From Sphingomonas parapaucimobilis NBRC 15100 (GTDB lineage: Bacteria; Pseudomonadota; Alphaproteobacteria; Sphingomonadales; Sphingomonadaceae): a DNA stretch of 37,931 nucleotides. The DNA lies in assembly GCF_000787715.1 (NCBI RefSeq), contig NZ_BBPI01000074.1, positions 1 through 37,931 of the forward strand, given 5' to 3'. Shown one piece after another: positions 1 through 7,851 of this stretch. A model generated the notes under the pieces. The model made no database searches. It saw nothing but the letters and a program-made list of their open reading frames with translations, and was not told where the DNA came from. Positions within the stretch are counted from its first letter, which is position 1; each line of letters opens with the position of its first letter. The translations under genes and the position numbers were made by a program.

Positions 1-35
1 GAACGCCGCGCTTACGGAAGCGCCCCACCCCCTGC

Positions 36-57
36 CCCCTCCCCTGAAGGGGAGGGG
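36..57. repeat. Lone hairpin arm resembling the 128-bp intergenic repeat family
   Basis: A perfect 10-bp inverted repeat, CCCCTCCCCT and AGGGGAGGGG, is separated by two bases. It lies downstream of the porin stop codon in the otherwise empty first 86 bases. It closely matches the outer arm of the repeat at 9592 and may be the edge of another copy cut by the window. No T tract follows on either strand, so it is not a textbook terminator. Confidence 0.5.
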
Positions 58-86
58 AAGGAAGGCGCATATACTATCGATAAGGC

Positions 87-1541
87 TCAATACGTGAATT
101 GCAGCTGGGTGCGGATCAGGTCGCCGGTCACGCGGCCCGTCCGCCGTGCATCCGCCTCGCGCCGTTCCATCCGGGCATAGGCGATCGTCAATTCCAGCGC
201 CTCGACCAGCTGGATCTCGGCGCCAAGTTCCCACTCGTCGGTTTCCAGCCGGGGGGCATCGACATTGGCCTTCCACCCGCCGCGATAATGCTGCCACCGG
301 ACATAGGGGATGGCGCGGCCGACCGGCGTCTGGCCGACATTCGCCATCAGCTGGACATAGCCGCCGCCCAGACGGCTGGAACGGATCGTCCCCGATGCGC
401 TGTCATATTGCGGCCCCCAGCCGGTCGTCCATTCGGTCTGGATCCCGAAGGGCTGCGGATAGAGGATGGCGTGGACGGCGACGCGATCGTCGCGATAGTC
501 GACCGGGCTGACCCCGCCGCTGCGCAGCTCGGGCCGGAAGCGGTTGAACATCGCTGATCCGCCGACCTCCAGCACCTGATCCCGGAACAACGGCCCCAGC
601 CCGTCCAGCGCGAAGGGCCAGGTGGCCATGGCGACCTTCATCAGATTGTCGGTCCGCTCGGTCCTGTTGGTCCCCTGCCCGTTATAGACGGCCAGCCCGA
701 AGGCGCCGTAATTGCCGAACAGCTTCTGCTTGTCCTTGGTCAGCCGATCCCAGATCGCCTGGACGGGCGCGGGCGTATAATAGACGTTAATCCCGACATC
801 GCGCTCGCCCGGCACGCCGCTGTTGATCGCATCCGACCGATCGAGCGGCAGGCGGTTGGACGAGGATTGCAGGTTCTCCCAGCCGAACGGCACCTTGGAC
901 TGGCCGAAGCGCAGGCGCAGGCGGCGTTCGGGGTCGAGGAACCAGTCGGCATAGACGTCGCGCAACTGACCGAAATTCTCGCGCCGCTCGGTGCTGGACT
1001 GGTTGTTCACCGCCGCGCCGAAGTCGTGCTGGAAATAGAGTTGCAGCCGGTCGGTGATATCGCCCTGCAGCACCAGCCGGACACGGCGCAGCAGGAAGCC
1101 GCCATCATCGTTGATCGACGCATCGTGGACCGAGCGCAGGCGCGAACCGTTGGTCCCCGGCGCGTCCTCGCTGTCGAGCAGGGCGTTGTAGCGAAGCTGC
1201 GTATAGCCGCGCAGGCGCAACCGCTCATACCAGGGCGTCCGTGACGATACCGGCTTGGGCGCGCTGGCCACCCGCTGCGGTGCAGGGGCCGGGGCGGGCG
1301 CGGGCGAGACAGGTGCCAATGCCACGACCGGCGGGGGGACGGGTGTGACAGGCGCACTCGGAACGGCCGCCGTCATGCCCTTCTGCGCATCGGTCAGCAG
1401 CTTGATCTGCGCCTTCAGCTCGTCGATCTGCCGCTGCAATTCCTGCACCGTCTGGGCGGCGGCGGGGGACGGACAGCTCGCGAGCATCGTCGCGGCGGCG
1501 AACCCCGCACCCGCCCGCTGGGGTATCCACTTGATCGCCAT
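87..1541 (-). CDS. Phosphate-selective porin OprO/OprP-like outer membrane protein
   Basis: Predicted 484-aa outer membrane beta-barrel of the porin O/P family, likely to pass phosphate or other anions. The chosen ATG at 1541 gives MAIKWIPQR, followed by a signal-like stretch ending near AAAQ. A short coiled coil comes next (QTVQELQRQIDELKAQIK), a usual trimerisation segment in such porins, then a Pro/Ala-rich linker (residues about 60-100) and a barrel domain that ends in an aromatic residue (LQFTY), as outer membrane proteins do. An in-frame ATG at 1610 would add 23 residues ahead of the signal sequence and is less likely. The gap to folB holds a three-repeat Pho-box-like motif at 1604-1632, which supports phosphate regulation. 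The family is clear; the substrate is inferred. Confidence 0.88.
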   Translation of the reverse strand: MAIKWIPQRAGAGFAAATMLASCPSPAAAQTVQELQRQIDELKAQIKLLTDAQKGMTAAVPSAPVTPVPPPVVALAPVSPAPAPAPAPQRVASAPKPVSSRTPWYERLRLRGYTQLRYNALLDSEDAPGTNGSRLRSVHDASINDDGGFLLRRVRLVLQGDITDRLQLYFQHDFGAAVNNQSSTERRENFGQLRDVYADWFLDPERRLRLRFGQSKVPFGWENLQSSSNRLPLDRSDAINSGVPGERDVGINVYYTPAPVQAIWDRLTKDKQKLFGNYGAFGLAVYNGQGTNRTERTDNLMKVAMATWPFALDGLGPLFRDQVLEVGGSAMFNRFRPELRSGGVSPVDYRDDRVAVHAILYPQPFGIQTEWTTGWGPQYDSASGTIRSSRLGGGYVQLMANVGQTPVGRAIPYVRWQHYRGGWKANVDAPRLETDEWELGAEIQLVEALELTIAYARMERREADARRTGRVTGDLIRTQLQFTY

Positions 1542-1603
1542 GCTGTTCCGCCCTGTTTTCGGCGGCGACTTAGGACGGCTCCGGCCCCTTCCGCAACAGA
1601 TTG

Positions 1604-1632
1604 ATGACAAAAGCGTGATATTATCGTGACAA
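1604..1632 (-). promoter_or_regulatory. Putative Pho box (PhoB site) upstream of the porin
   Basis: Read on the minus strand, three 7-mers occur at exact 11-base spacing: TTGTCAC, ATATCAC and TTGTCAT, separated by the 4-base spacers GATA and GCTT. This is the layout of a Pho box (CTGTCAT-type direct repeats with 4-base AT-rich spacers). It lies 63 bases upstream of the porin ATG and within the 102-base folB-porin gap. The match is by eye; the middle repeat is the weakest. Confidence 0.6.
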
Positions 1633-1643
1633 GCCGTTCAGCG

Positions 1644-1997
1644 TCAGCGGCTCCGCTCGATCTCGCAACCGATCCGGGCGTCGGGATAGATGTCGGTCTT
1701 GGTCGATCGCACCGTCACCGAAGTCACGCGGGGATCGGCGAGGCATAGTGCCGCGACCGCCTCGCACAGGCTTTCCTGCAAGGCAAAACCGGGGCCGCGC
1801 GCCATCGCCAATATGCCTTCGCGCAGGAAGTCATAGTCCAGCACTTCCTCGATCCGGTCGGCACTGGGCGCGGCGGGATAGGTGACGGTCATCGCGACCG
1901 ACAGGCGGACCGGCTGGGGCGCGACCTCATGCGGATAGATGCCCAGATGCATCGCCACCGTCATCTCGTCGAGCAGGATTCGATAGGTCGCCGTCAT
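1644..1997 (-). CDS. folB: Dihydroneopterin aldolase family protein (FolB/FolX-like)
   Basis: A 117-aa protein of the FolB fold, which cleaves 7,8-dihydroneopterin to 6-hydroxymethyl-dihydropterin and glycolaldehyde in folate synthesis, or epimerises pterins in the FolX branch. Features seen are the N-terminal GIYPHE loop, where the family has its pterin-binding Glu, and a lysine in STKTDIYPDA near the C-terminus at the usual catalytic Lys position. The length is typical. The ATG at 1997 overlaps the TGA of the upstream reductase by four bases, so the two are coupled; an ATG at 2051 would run deep into that gene. FolB and FolX cannot be told apart by eye. Confidence 0.88.
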   Translation of the reverse strand: MTATYRILLDEMTVAMHLGIYPHEVAPQPVRLSVAMTVTYPAAPSADRIEEVLDYDFLREGILAMARGPGFALQESLCEAVAALCLADPRVTSVTVRSTKTDIYPDARIGCEIERSR

Positions 1998-2740
1998 GCC
2001 CGTCCCTCGAACATAACATCGCCGTCGCGGCGGCAGAAACGCTGGCCGCAATCGACATACAGGGTCTGTCCGCGAAGCCCCCGCGCGCTCAGCAGGAACG
2101 ACACCGCCTCGGCCACCGCCTCCGCGCCGATCGGTCGGCCAAGCAGGTTCTTCGTTGCGGCCTCGGCAAACTCGGCGTCGCTCTGGTCCCCGCTTTGCAG
2201 GGTCAGGCCGGGGGCGACGGCATTCACCGCGATGCGGGGGGCAAGCGCCTGGGCCAGCATCGTGTTCGCGCCCGCCAGTGCGAATTTGGCGCAGCTATAG
2301 GAGAAGAAGTCGGGATTGGGATTGGCGAGCTTCTGGTCCAGGATATCGACCACCGCGCCGTCCGTGACATCGTCCTGCCGCGCCAGGGCCGAGGCGAGCA
2401 AGGCGGGCGCGGCGGCGTTGATCGCGTAGAGCTTGGCCATCAGGCCCGCATCCGTCTCCGGCGGCCGGTCGAATTCGAAGGCCGAAGCGCTGTTGACCAG
2501 CCCGTCGATCGGGCCACCCGCCGCCGCCCGGCCGCGGGCGAACAATGCGTCAATCGCGTCGATCCGTGACAGGTCGCCCTGCACCATCGGCGCGTCCAGT
2601 TCCGTCGCCAGCGCCGCCGCATCCTCGCCCGAGCCGTTGTAGTGGATCACCGGCCGATGCCCGTCCGCCGCCAGCCGCCGGGCGATGCTCGCGCCCAGCC
2701 GCCTGGCCGCCCCGGTCACCAGCACGGTGCGCCTGGTCAT
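1994..2740 (-). CDS. PTR1/FolM-like pteridine reductase, SDR family
   Basis: A 248-aa short-chain dehydrogenase. The NADPH motif is TGAARRLG (residues 9-16), followed by HYNGS, which resembles the HY-x-x-S stretch of pteridine reductase PTR1. NSASAF (83-88) matches the PTR1/FolM NAS-S-F signature. The active site has Y148-x3-K152. At the usual catalytic Ser position there is an Asp (DILDQ, about residue 135), as in PTR1. These points, and the position between folE and folB with ATGA overlaps on both sides, indicate reduction of dihydropterin or dihydrofolate (FolM role) rather than a generic SDR. The ATG at 2740 is fixed by its overlap with the folE stop. Confidence 0.85.
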   Translation of the reverse strand: MTRRTVLVTGAARRLGASIARRLAADGHRPVIHYNGSGEDAAALATELDAPMVQGDLSRIDAIDALFARGRAAAGGPIDGLVNSASAFEFDRPPETDAGLMAKLYAINAAAPALLASALARQDDVTDGAVVDILDQKLANPNPDFFSYSCAKFALAGANTMLAQALAPRIAVNAVAPGLTLQSGDQSDAEFAEAATKNLLGRPIGAEAVAEAVSFLLSARGLRGQTLYVDCGQRFCRRDGDVMFEGRA

Positions 2741-3363
2741 CCGGCCATGCCCATCAGCGACAGCACTTCCTTGCGGCTGCGATCGTCGTCGCGGAACACG
2801 CCCATCATCCGGCTGGTCACCATCGACACGCCCGGCGTGCGCACCCCGCGCGAGGTCATGCAGCCATGCGTCGCCTCGATCACCACCGCGACGCCCAGCG
2901 GCTTCAGGTTTTCCCAGATGCAGTCGGCGACCTCGGCGGTCAGCCGTTCCTGCACCTGCAAGCGACGCGCGAAACCATGCAGCACGCGGGCGAGCTTGGA
3001 GATACCGACGACATGGTTGCGCGGCAGATAGGCGATGTGCGCGCGGCCCATGATCGGTGCCATGTGATGCTCGCAATGCGACTGGAAGGGGATGTCCTTC
3101 AGCAGCACGATCTCGTCATAGCCGCCGACCTCCTCGAACACCCGCGACAGGTGGACGGCCGGGTCGTCGCCATAGCCCGCGCAATATTCGCGCCATGCCC
3201 GCGCCACGCGCTTGGGGGTGTCGACCAGCCCCTCGCGCGTAGGGTCGTCCCCGGCCCAGGCGATCAGCGTGCGAATGGCCTCGGCGACATGATCGGGAAC
3301 GACGATCTTGCCGTCCTGACCGATCAGGTCGCCGTCCTCCGGGTCGCCATGCGCGCAGCTCAT
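2737..3363 (-). CDS. folE: GTP cyclohydrolase I
   Basis: A 208-aa type I GTP cyclohydrolase that converts GTP to 7,8-dihydroneopterin triphosphate, the first step of pterin and folate synthesis. The zinc ligands are visible: C97 and H100 in SHCEHHMAP, and C168 in THGCMTSRG. RLQVQERLT and the C-terminal SRKEVLSL are standard family blocks. It is the first gene of a three-gene operon, and its TGA overlaps the ATG of the reductase (ATGA). A weak AGGA-like ribosome site lies just before the ATG. The upstream 209 bases carry an inverted pair of a short repeat. Confidence 0.96.
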   Translation of the reverse strand: MSCAHGDPEDGDLIGQDGKIVVPDHVAEAIRTLIAWAGDDPTREGLVDTPKRVARAWREYCAGYGDDPAVHLSRVFEEVGGYDEIVLLKDIPFQSHCEHHMAPIMGRAHIAYLPRNHVVGISKLARVLHGFARRLQVQERLTAEVADCIWENLKPLGVAVVIEATHGCMTSRGVRTPGVSMVTSRMMGVFRDDDRSRKEVLSLMGMAG

Positions 3364-3451
3364 ATTATGTCCTTCACATCAAAGCCGGTGCGATAGCGGA
3401 ACGATGGCCGGGGTGCAAAACTCGCATTCCCGTAACCCATGTCACATAAAT

Positions 3452-3541
3452 CCGTTCAGCCTGAGCGAAGTCGAAGGCCAAGGGAATCCGCCTGGATCCA
3501 GACGATGTGGCGTGGCCTTCGACTACGCTCAGGCTGAACGG
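3452..3541. repeat. Inverted pair of the CCGTTCAGCCTGAGCGAAG-type repeat (family B, pair 1)
   Basis: A 29-bp unit beginning CCGTTCAGCCTGAGCGAAGT (3452-3480) recurs in inverted orientation at 3513-3541 with one internal difference (ACTACGCTC against ACTTCGCTC). The units are 32 bases apart and can pair into a long stem. The pair lies between fghA and folE, both on the minus strand. A second pair with the opposite order of units lies at 20235-20321. The design is that of a REP/REPIN-type element. Confidence 0.85.
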
Positions 3542-3572
3542 AAGGGGGGATGCTTGGCTCAGCGGGAAGGAA

Positions 3573-4415
3573 TTACCCGCGCAGCCGCTCCGCCGCCCAG
3601 GCGACATGGTCGGCCATGAAGGTGGAGATGAAGTTGTAGCTGTGGTCATAGCCCGGCTGCATCCGCAGGGTCAGGGCGATCCCCGCCTTCTTACACGCCT
3701 CGGCCAGCAATTCGGGGCGCAACTGCTCGGTCAGAAACTGGTCGGCATCGCCCTGGTCGACCAGCAGGTCGGGCACCCGCGCCCCGTCCTCGATCAGCGC
3801 GACGGCATCGGCCTGTCGCCATGCGGCACGGTCGGAGCCCAGATAGCCGCCCAGTGCCTTCTCGCCCCACGGCACCCGCGATGGCGCGACGATGGGGGCG
3901 AAGGCCGACACGCTGCGGAAGCGGTCCGGGTTGCGCAGCCCGATGGTCAGCGCGCCGTGGCCCCCCATCGAATGGCCGGTGATCGCTTGCGCGTCCATAT
4001 CGGCCATGGGCAAATGCGCGGCGATCAGCGCGGGCAGTTCCTGCTCGATATAGGTCCGCATATGGAAATGCTTCGCCCAGGGTTCTTCGGTCGCATCGAC
4101 ATAAAAGCCCGCACCCTGCCCCATGTCATAGGCATCGTCGTTCGCCACCCCGTCGCCGCGCGGCGAGGTGTCCGGCGCGATGAAGATCACCCGATGCTCC
4201 GCACAAGGCCCACGAAACTCGCCCTTGTCGGTGACATTGGCATGGGTGCAGGTCAGGCCCGACAGATACCAGAGGACGGGCAGCTTCTCGCCTTCCTCAT
4301 GCTCCGGCACGAAGACCGAAAAGGTCATGCGCATGCCGGTCGCCGCACTGTCATGCGCGTATACGCCCTGCACGCCGCCATGCGCCTTGGAGGTCGAAAT
4401 CGTCTCGATCGTCAT
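3573..4415 (-). CDS. fghA: S-formylglutathione hydrolase
   Basis: A 280-aa esterase-D family alpha/beta hydrolase that splits S-formylglutathione into formate and glutathione, the second step of glutathione-dependent formaldehyde oxidation. The nucleophile elbow is GHSMGGHGAL and the catalytic His lies in GYDHSYNF near the C-terminus. LSGLTCTHANV with its Cys, and the N-terminal block MTIETISTSKAHGG, are typical. Length is normal. The ATG overlaps the purU stop by four bases. It is the last gene of the formaldehyde operon. Confidence 0.96.
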   Translation of the reverse strand: MTIETISTSKAHGGVQGVYAHDSAATGMRMTFSVFVPEHEEGEKLPVLWYLSGLTCTHANVTDKGEFRGPCAEHRVIFIAPDTSPRGDGVANDDAYDMGQGAGFYVDATEEPWAKHFHMRTYIEQELPALIAAHLPMADMDAQAITGHSMGGHGALTIGLRNPDRFRSVSAFAPIVAPSRVPWGEKALGGYLGSDRAAWRQADAVALIEDGARVPDLLVDQGDADQFLTEQLRPELLAEACKKAGIALTLRMQPGYDHSYNFISTFMADHVAWAAERLRG

Positions 4416-5275
4416 CGGAACACCACCGTCCGGTTGTCATTGAGGAAGACCCGCCGCTCACCCACCCAGGCGACCGCACGGGCCAGCACCTGCGCCTCGA
4501 TATCGCGGCCGATGCGGATCAGGTCGTCGATACTGGCGCGGTGATCGACCCGTTCGACCGCCTGTTCGATGATCGGCCCTTCGTCCAGGTCGGCGGTCAC
4601 GAAATGCGCGGTCGCGCCGATCAGCTTCACGCCGCGGGCGTGCGCGCGATGATAGGGCTGCGCGCCCTTGAAGCCGGGCAGGAAGCTGTGATGGATGTTG
4701 ATGCACCGGCCCGGAAGGGCGGCGACCAGCCGCTCGCCCAGCACCTGCATATAACGGGCGAGGACGAGGTAATCGGCACGGCTCTCCTCCATCAGCGCCA
4801 GCATCGCCGCTTCCTGCTCGGCGCGGTTGGCATTGTCGACCGGCAGGTGATGCCAGGGCAGGCCATGCCACTCGACCAGCGGGCGAAGGCTGTCGTGATT
4901 GGACACGACCCCGACGATCTCGACCGGCAGGGTGTTGGTCCGCCAGCGATGCAGCAGGTCGTTCAGGCAATGCGAACCCTTCGACACCGCGAGCAGCATC
5001 CGGGGCCGCTCGGTGGCGGGCGCGACATGCCAGTCGAAGCCGAACCGCGCCGCCGGATCGGCCAGCGCCGCCCTCACCCATTCGACCGAGGCGGGGAAAC
5101 GCGTGCCCTGCCCGGTGAAGACGATGCGCAGGAAGAAGCGCCCCGTCTCCAGATCGGCATATTGCTGGCTGTCGAGGATGAAGCCGTCGATCCCCGCCAG
5201 CGCGCCCGACACGGCGGCGACGATGCCGACCCGGTCCTGACACGCCAGCGTCAGGATATAGCCGCTGTCGCTCAC
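4412..5275 (-). CDS. purU: Formyltetrahydrofolate deformylase
   Basis: A 287-aa enzyme that hydrolyses 10-formyl-tetrahydrofolate to formate and tetrahydrofolate. An N-terminal ACT domain (YILTLACQDRVGIVAAVSG, about residues 5-85) is followed by a formyltransferase domain with NIHHSFLPGFKGAQPYHRA and DLDEGPIIEQ, which carry the catalytic Asn, His and Asp. The start is a GTG at 5275 that overlaps the TGA of the upstream VOC gene (GTGA). The much longer open frame upstream is only the shadow of the VOC genes. Its place between formaldehyde dehydrogenase and S-formylglutathione hydrolase suggests joint handling of formate and one-carbon units. Confidence 0.95.
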   Translation of the reverse strand: MSDSGYILTLACQDRVGIVAAVSGALAGIDGFILDSQQYADLETGRFFLRIVFTGQGTRFPASVEWVRAALADPAARFGFDWHVAPATERPRMLLAVSKGSHCLNDLLHRWRTNTLPVEIVGVVSNHDSLRPLVEWHGLPWHHLPVDNANRAEQEAAMLALMEESRADYLVLARYMQVLGERLVAALPGRCINIHHSFLPGFKGAQPYHRAHARGVKLIGATAHFVTADLDEGPIIEQAVERVDHRASIDDLIRIGRDIEAQVLARAVAWVGERRVFLNDNRTVVFR

Positions 5276-5667
5276 GCCGCCGGTGCGGGCAGGCGACAGC
5301 CCAGGCACAGCTTGTTGCCATCGGGATCGCGCAGATAACCCAGATAGGCCAGGCCCAGGCCGGTCTGGCGCTCGCCCAGCGGTGCTTCGACCGCCGTGCC
5401 GCCATTGGCGACGCCCGCCGCATGGGCGGCCTCGACCTGAGCGGGGTCCGCCGCGCCCAGACCGATCGTGCCGCCATTGGCATGGGTGGCGGGCTGGCCG
5501 TCGATCGGGCGGGTCACGATGAAGACCGCGCCATTGTGCAGATACATGACGCGCTCGGCACCGGGGGCCTGCATCCCCGGCTGGCCGCCCAGCGCCGCGA
5601 ACAGCGCGTCGTAAAATGCCTTGGACCGCGCGATGTCGTTCGATCCGACCATGACATGAGTATACAT
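5272..5667 (-). CDS. VOC (glyoxalase/bleomycin-resistance-like) protein, copy 2
   Basis: A 131-aa single-domain vicinal-oxygen-chelate protein. The start MYTHVMVGSNDI and the end YLGYLRDPDGNKLC are classic VOC blocks. It is clearly paralogous to the next gene upstream: shared HVM-G, FYDA, PIDG-PAT-ANG, HAAG-ANGGTA and LRDP-GNKLC. Its ATG overlaps the upstream TGA by one base (TGATG), and its own stop overlaps the purU GTG. The substrate is unknown. The context suggests a glutathione adduct or an aldehyde, but that is inference. Confidence 0.85.
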   Translation of the reverse strand: MYTHVMVGSNDIARSKAFYDALFAALGGQPGMQAPGAERVMYLHNGAVFIVTRPIDGQPATHANGGTIGLGAADPAQVEAAHAAGVANGGTAVEAPLGERQTGLGLAYLGYLRDPDGNKLCLGCRLPAPAA

Positions 5668-6053
5668 CAGTTCGCCTCCACCAGATGCCGTGCGCAGAGC
5701 TTGTTGCCGGTCGGGTCGCGCAGATAGGCGAGATAGACTTTGCCCACCGGCACGTCGCGGATACCCGGCGGGTTCTCGATCGCGGTGCCGCCATTCGCCA
5801 GCCCCGCCGCGTGCCAGGCATCGGCCTGCTCCGGCGAGTCCATCGCAAAGCCCAGCGTTGCGCCATTGGCATAGGTCGCGGGCTTTCCATCGATCGGCTT
5901 CGAGATCAGGAAACGTGCGCCCTTGTGGCTGTAGACCAGCCGCCCCAGCGGATCGATCACCCCCTCGGACGCGCCCAGCACGCCCAGAATGGCGTCGTAG
6001 AAGCGCTTGGCCGCATCGATGTCGTCGGCCCCCAGCATGACATGGCTGAACAT
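5667..6053 (-). CDS. VOC (glyoxalase/bleomycin-resistance-like) protein, copy 1
   Basis: A 128-aa VOC-fold protein ([12 protein letters not shown] at the start, YLAYLRDPTGNKLC near the end) and tandem paralogue of the gene at 5272-5667; by eye roughly half the positions match. It follows the formaldehyde dehydrogenase gene with a TGATG overlap, so it is translationally coupled to it. VOC proteins bind a metal through His and Glu residues, but I cannot assign all four ligands with confidence. Function is unknown; involvement in aldehyde or glutathione-adduct metabolism is inferred from the operon. Confidence 0.85.
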   Translation of the reverse strand: MFSHVMLGADDIDAAKRFYDAILGVLGASEGVIDPLGRLVYSHKGARFLISKPIDGKPATYANGATLGFAMDSPEQADAWHAAGLANGGTAIENPPGIRDVPVGKVYLAYLRDPTGNKLCARHLVEAN

Positions 6054-7165
6054 CAGAAGATCACCACGCTGCGGATGCTCTCGCCCGCATGCATCAGGTC
6101 GAAGCCCTTGTTGATCTCCTCCAGCGTCAGTCGGTGGGTGATCATCGGGTCGATCTCGATCTTGCCGTTCATATACCAGTCGACGATCTTGGGCGTGTCG
6201 GTCCGCCCGCGCGCGCCGCCGAACGCGGTGCCGCGCCAGTTGCGCCCCGTCACCAGCTGGAACGGCCGCGTGCTGATCTCCTTGCCCGCCTCGGCCACGC
6301 CGATGATGATCGAAGTGCCCCAGCCGCGATGGCAGGATTCCAGCGCGGTGCGCATCACTTCGGTATTGCCGGTCGCGTCGAAGCTGTAATCCGCGCCGCC
6401 ATCGGTGAGTTCGAGGATCTTGGCGATCGTCTCCTCACGGCTCAGCCCCTTGGAGTTGAGGAAGTGGGTCATGCCGAAGCGGCGACCCCATTCCTCGCGG
6501 TCGGGGTTGATGTCGACGCCGATGATCCGGCCCGCGCCCGCCAGCTTGGCGCCCTGGATCACGTTCAGGCCGATGCCGCCCAGGCCGAAGACGACGACAT
6601 TCTCGCCCGGCTGCACCTTGGCGGTGTTGACCACCGCGCCGACGCCCGTCGTCACGCCGCAGCCGATATAGCAGCTGGTGTCGAACGGCGCGTCCTCGCG
6701 GATCTTGGCGACCGCGATCTCAGGGAGAACGGTGAAGTTCGAGAAGGTCGAGCAGCCCATATAATGGAAGATCGGCTGCCCCTTATAGCTGAAGCGGGTC
6801 GTACCGTCGGGCATCAGGCCCTTGCCCTGCGTCGCGCGGATCGCGGTACACAGGTTCGTCTTGCCCGACAGGCACGACTTACACTGGCGGCATTCGGGGG
6901 TGTAAAGCGGTATGACATGATCGCCCGGCGCCACGCTGGTGACGCCCGCACCGACCTCGCGCACGATGCCGCAGCCTTCATGGCCCAGCACGCTGGGGAA
7001 TATCCCCTCGCTGTCGAAGCCGTCGAGCGTATAGGCATCGGTGTGGCAGATGCCGGTCGCCATGATCTCGACAAGGACTTCACCCGCCTTGGGGCCTTCC
7101 AGATCGAGTTCGACGATTTCGAGCGGCTTCTTGGCCTCGAAGGCGACGGCGGCGCGGGTTTTCAT
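6053..7165 (-). CDS. adhC: S-(hydroxymethyl)glutathione dehydrogenase / class III alcohol dehydrogenase
   Basis: A 370-aa zinc-dependent enzyme (also named FrmA) that oxidises S-hydroxymethylglutathione, formed from formaldehyde and glutathione, to S-formylglutathione with NAD+. Catalytic zinc ligands are in GICHTDAY and GHEGCG. The structural zinc site is the four-Cys stretch [16 protein letters not shown]. The Rossmann motif is [15 protein letters not shown] and the final VVIF is typical. The ATG at 7165 follows a good AGGAG ribosome site; longer frames upstream would run through the divergent gene. It heads a five-gene overlapping operon ending in fghA. Confidence 0.97.
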   Translation of the reverse strand: MKTRAAVAFEAKKPLEIVELDLEGPKAGEVLVEIMATGICHTDAYTLDGFDSEGIFPSVLGHEGCGIVREVGAGVTSVAPGDHVIPLYTPECRQCKSCLSGKTNLCTAIRATQGKGLMPDGTTRFSYKGQPIFHYMGCSTFSNFTVLPEIAVAKIREDAPFDTSCYIGCGVTTGVGAVVNTAKVQPGENVVVFGLGGIGLNVIQGAKLAGAGRIIGVDINPDREEWGRRFGMTHFLNSKGLSREETIAKILELTDGGADYSFDATGNTEVMRTALESCHRGWGTSIIIGVAEAGKEISTRPFQLVTGRNWRGTAFGGARGRTDTPKIVDWYMNGKIEIDPMITHRLTLEEINKGFDLMHAGESIRSVVIF

Positions 7166-7273
7166 AGGTTCCTGTCTCCTTGGCTGGCCGCCCTGATGCC
7201 CCGATGCGACGGCATGTGCAACCAACGAACGGCCCGGCGGATTGATGGCGCTCAACAGGATGGGAGAGCGACG

Positions 7274-7477
7274 ATGACCGAGTTCAAAAAGGGCGACCAT
7301 GTCGAATGGAACAGCCATGGCGGCACGGCCGAGGGCAAGGTCGTGAAGAAGCAGACCAACGACACCGAGATCAAGGGGCACACGGTCCGTGCGTCGAAGG
7401 ATGAGCCGCAATACATAGTAGAGAGTGACAATGGCGGAAAGGCAGCGCACAAGGCGGACGCGCTGAAGAAAGCGTGA
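7274..7477 (+). CDS. DUF2945 small protein (TUDOR-like, hypervirulence-associated family)
   Basis: A 67-aa basic protein starting [17 protein letters not shown], with the conserved [18 protein letters not shown] block followed by [12 protein letters not shown]. This is the DUF2945 pattern, a small SH3/TUDOR-like domain of unknown function. A GGGAG ribosome site lies ahead of the ATG. It is divergent from adhC across 108 bases and sits 56 bases before the SWIB gene on the same strand, probably in one transcript. A longer in-frame extension upstream is antisense to adhC and is not real. Confidence 0.85.
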   Translation: MTEFKKGDHVEWNSHGGTAEGKVVKKQTNDTEIKGHTVRASKDEPQYIVESDNGGKAAHKADALKKA

Positions 7478-7533
7478 TTCACGCGCGTCCCGCCAACGGG
7501 CTGGGATGCTGAAGGATTATAGGAAGGAATAAC

Positions 7534-7794
7534 ATGGCCACCGCAACCACGGGCACCGGCATCCACGCCCCGGTCCAGCCGTCCGAGGAACTGGGCGCGA
7601 TCGTCGGCAACGAGAAGCTGCCGCGCAGCCAGGTCATCAGCAAGGTGTGGGACTATATCAAGGCCAACAACCTGCAGAACCCCGAGAACAAGCGGGAAAT
7701 CCTGGCCGACGACAAGCTGAAGAAGGTGTTCGGCAAGGACAAGTGCACCATGTTCGAGATGAACAAGTTCATCTCGGCGCACCTGAAGAAGTAA
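7534..7794 (+). CDS. SWIB/MDM2 domain protein
   Basis: An 86-aa protein made almost entirely of one SWIB domain: LGAIVGNEKLPRSQVISKVW, then DYIKANNLQNPENKREI, then MFEMNKFISAHLKK. SWIB domains are best known in eukaryotic chromatin remodelling factors, and free-standing copies occur in some bacteria, where their role is not settled. A strong AGGAAGGA ribosome site precedes the ATG. It follows the DUF2945 gene closely. A GC-rich hairpin lies just after the stop. Confidence 0.93.
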   Translation: MATATTGTGIHAPVQPSEELGAIVGNEKLPRSQVISKVWDYIKANNLQNPENKREILADDKLKKVFGKDKCTMFEMNKFISAHLKK

Positions 7795-7806
7795 GCCTTT
7801 GGCGAT

Positions 7807-7828
7807 GCCCCGGCCACCGTGCCGGGGC
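7807..7828. terminator. GC-rich hairpin after the SWIB gene
   Basis: GCCCCGGC and GCCGGGGC form an 8-bp perfect stem with a 6-base loop, 12 bases after the SWIB stop and between converging genes. There is no T tract, so it may be a factor-dependent end or an RNA-stabilising stem rather than an intrinsic terminator. Confidence 0.45.
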
Positions 7829-7851
7829 GTAACCCCACGCCGCCCGCGCCG

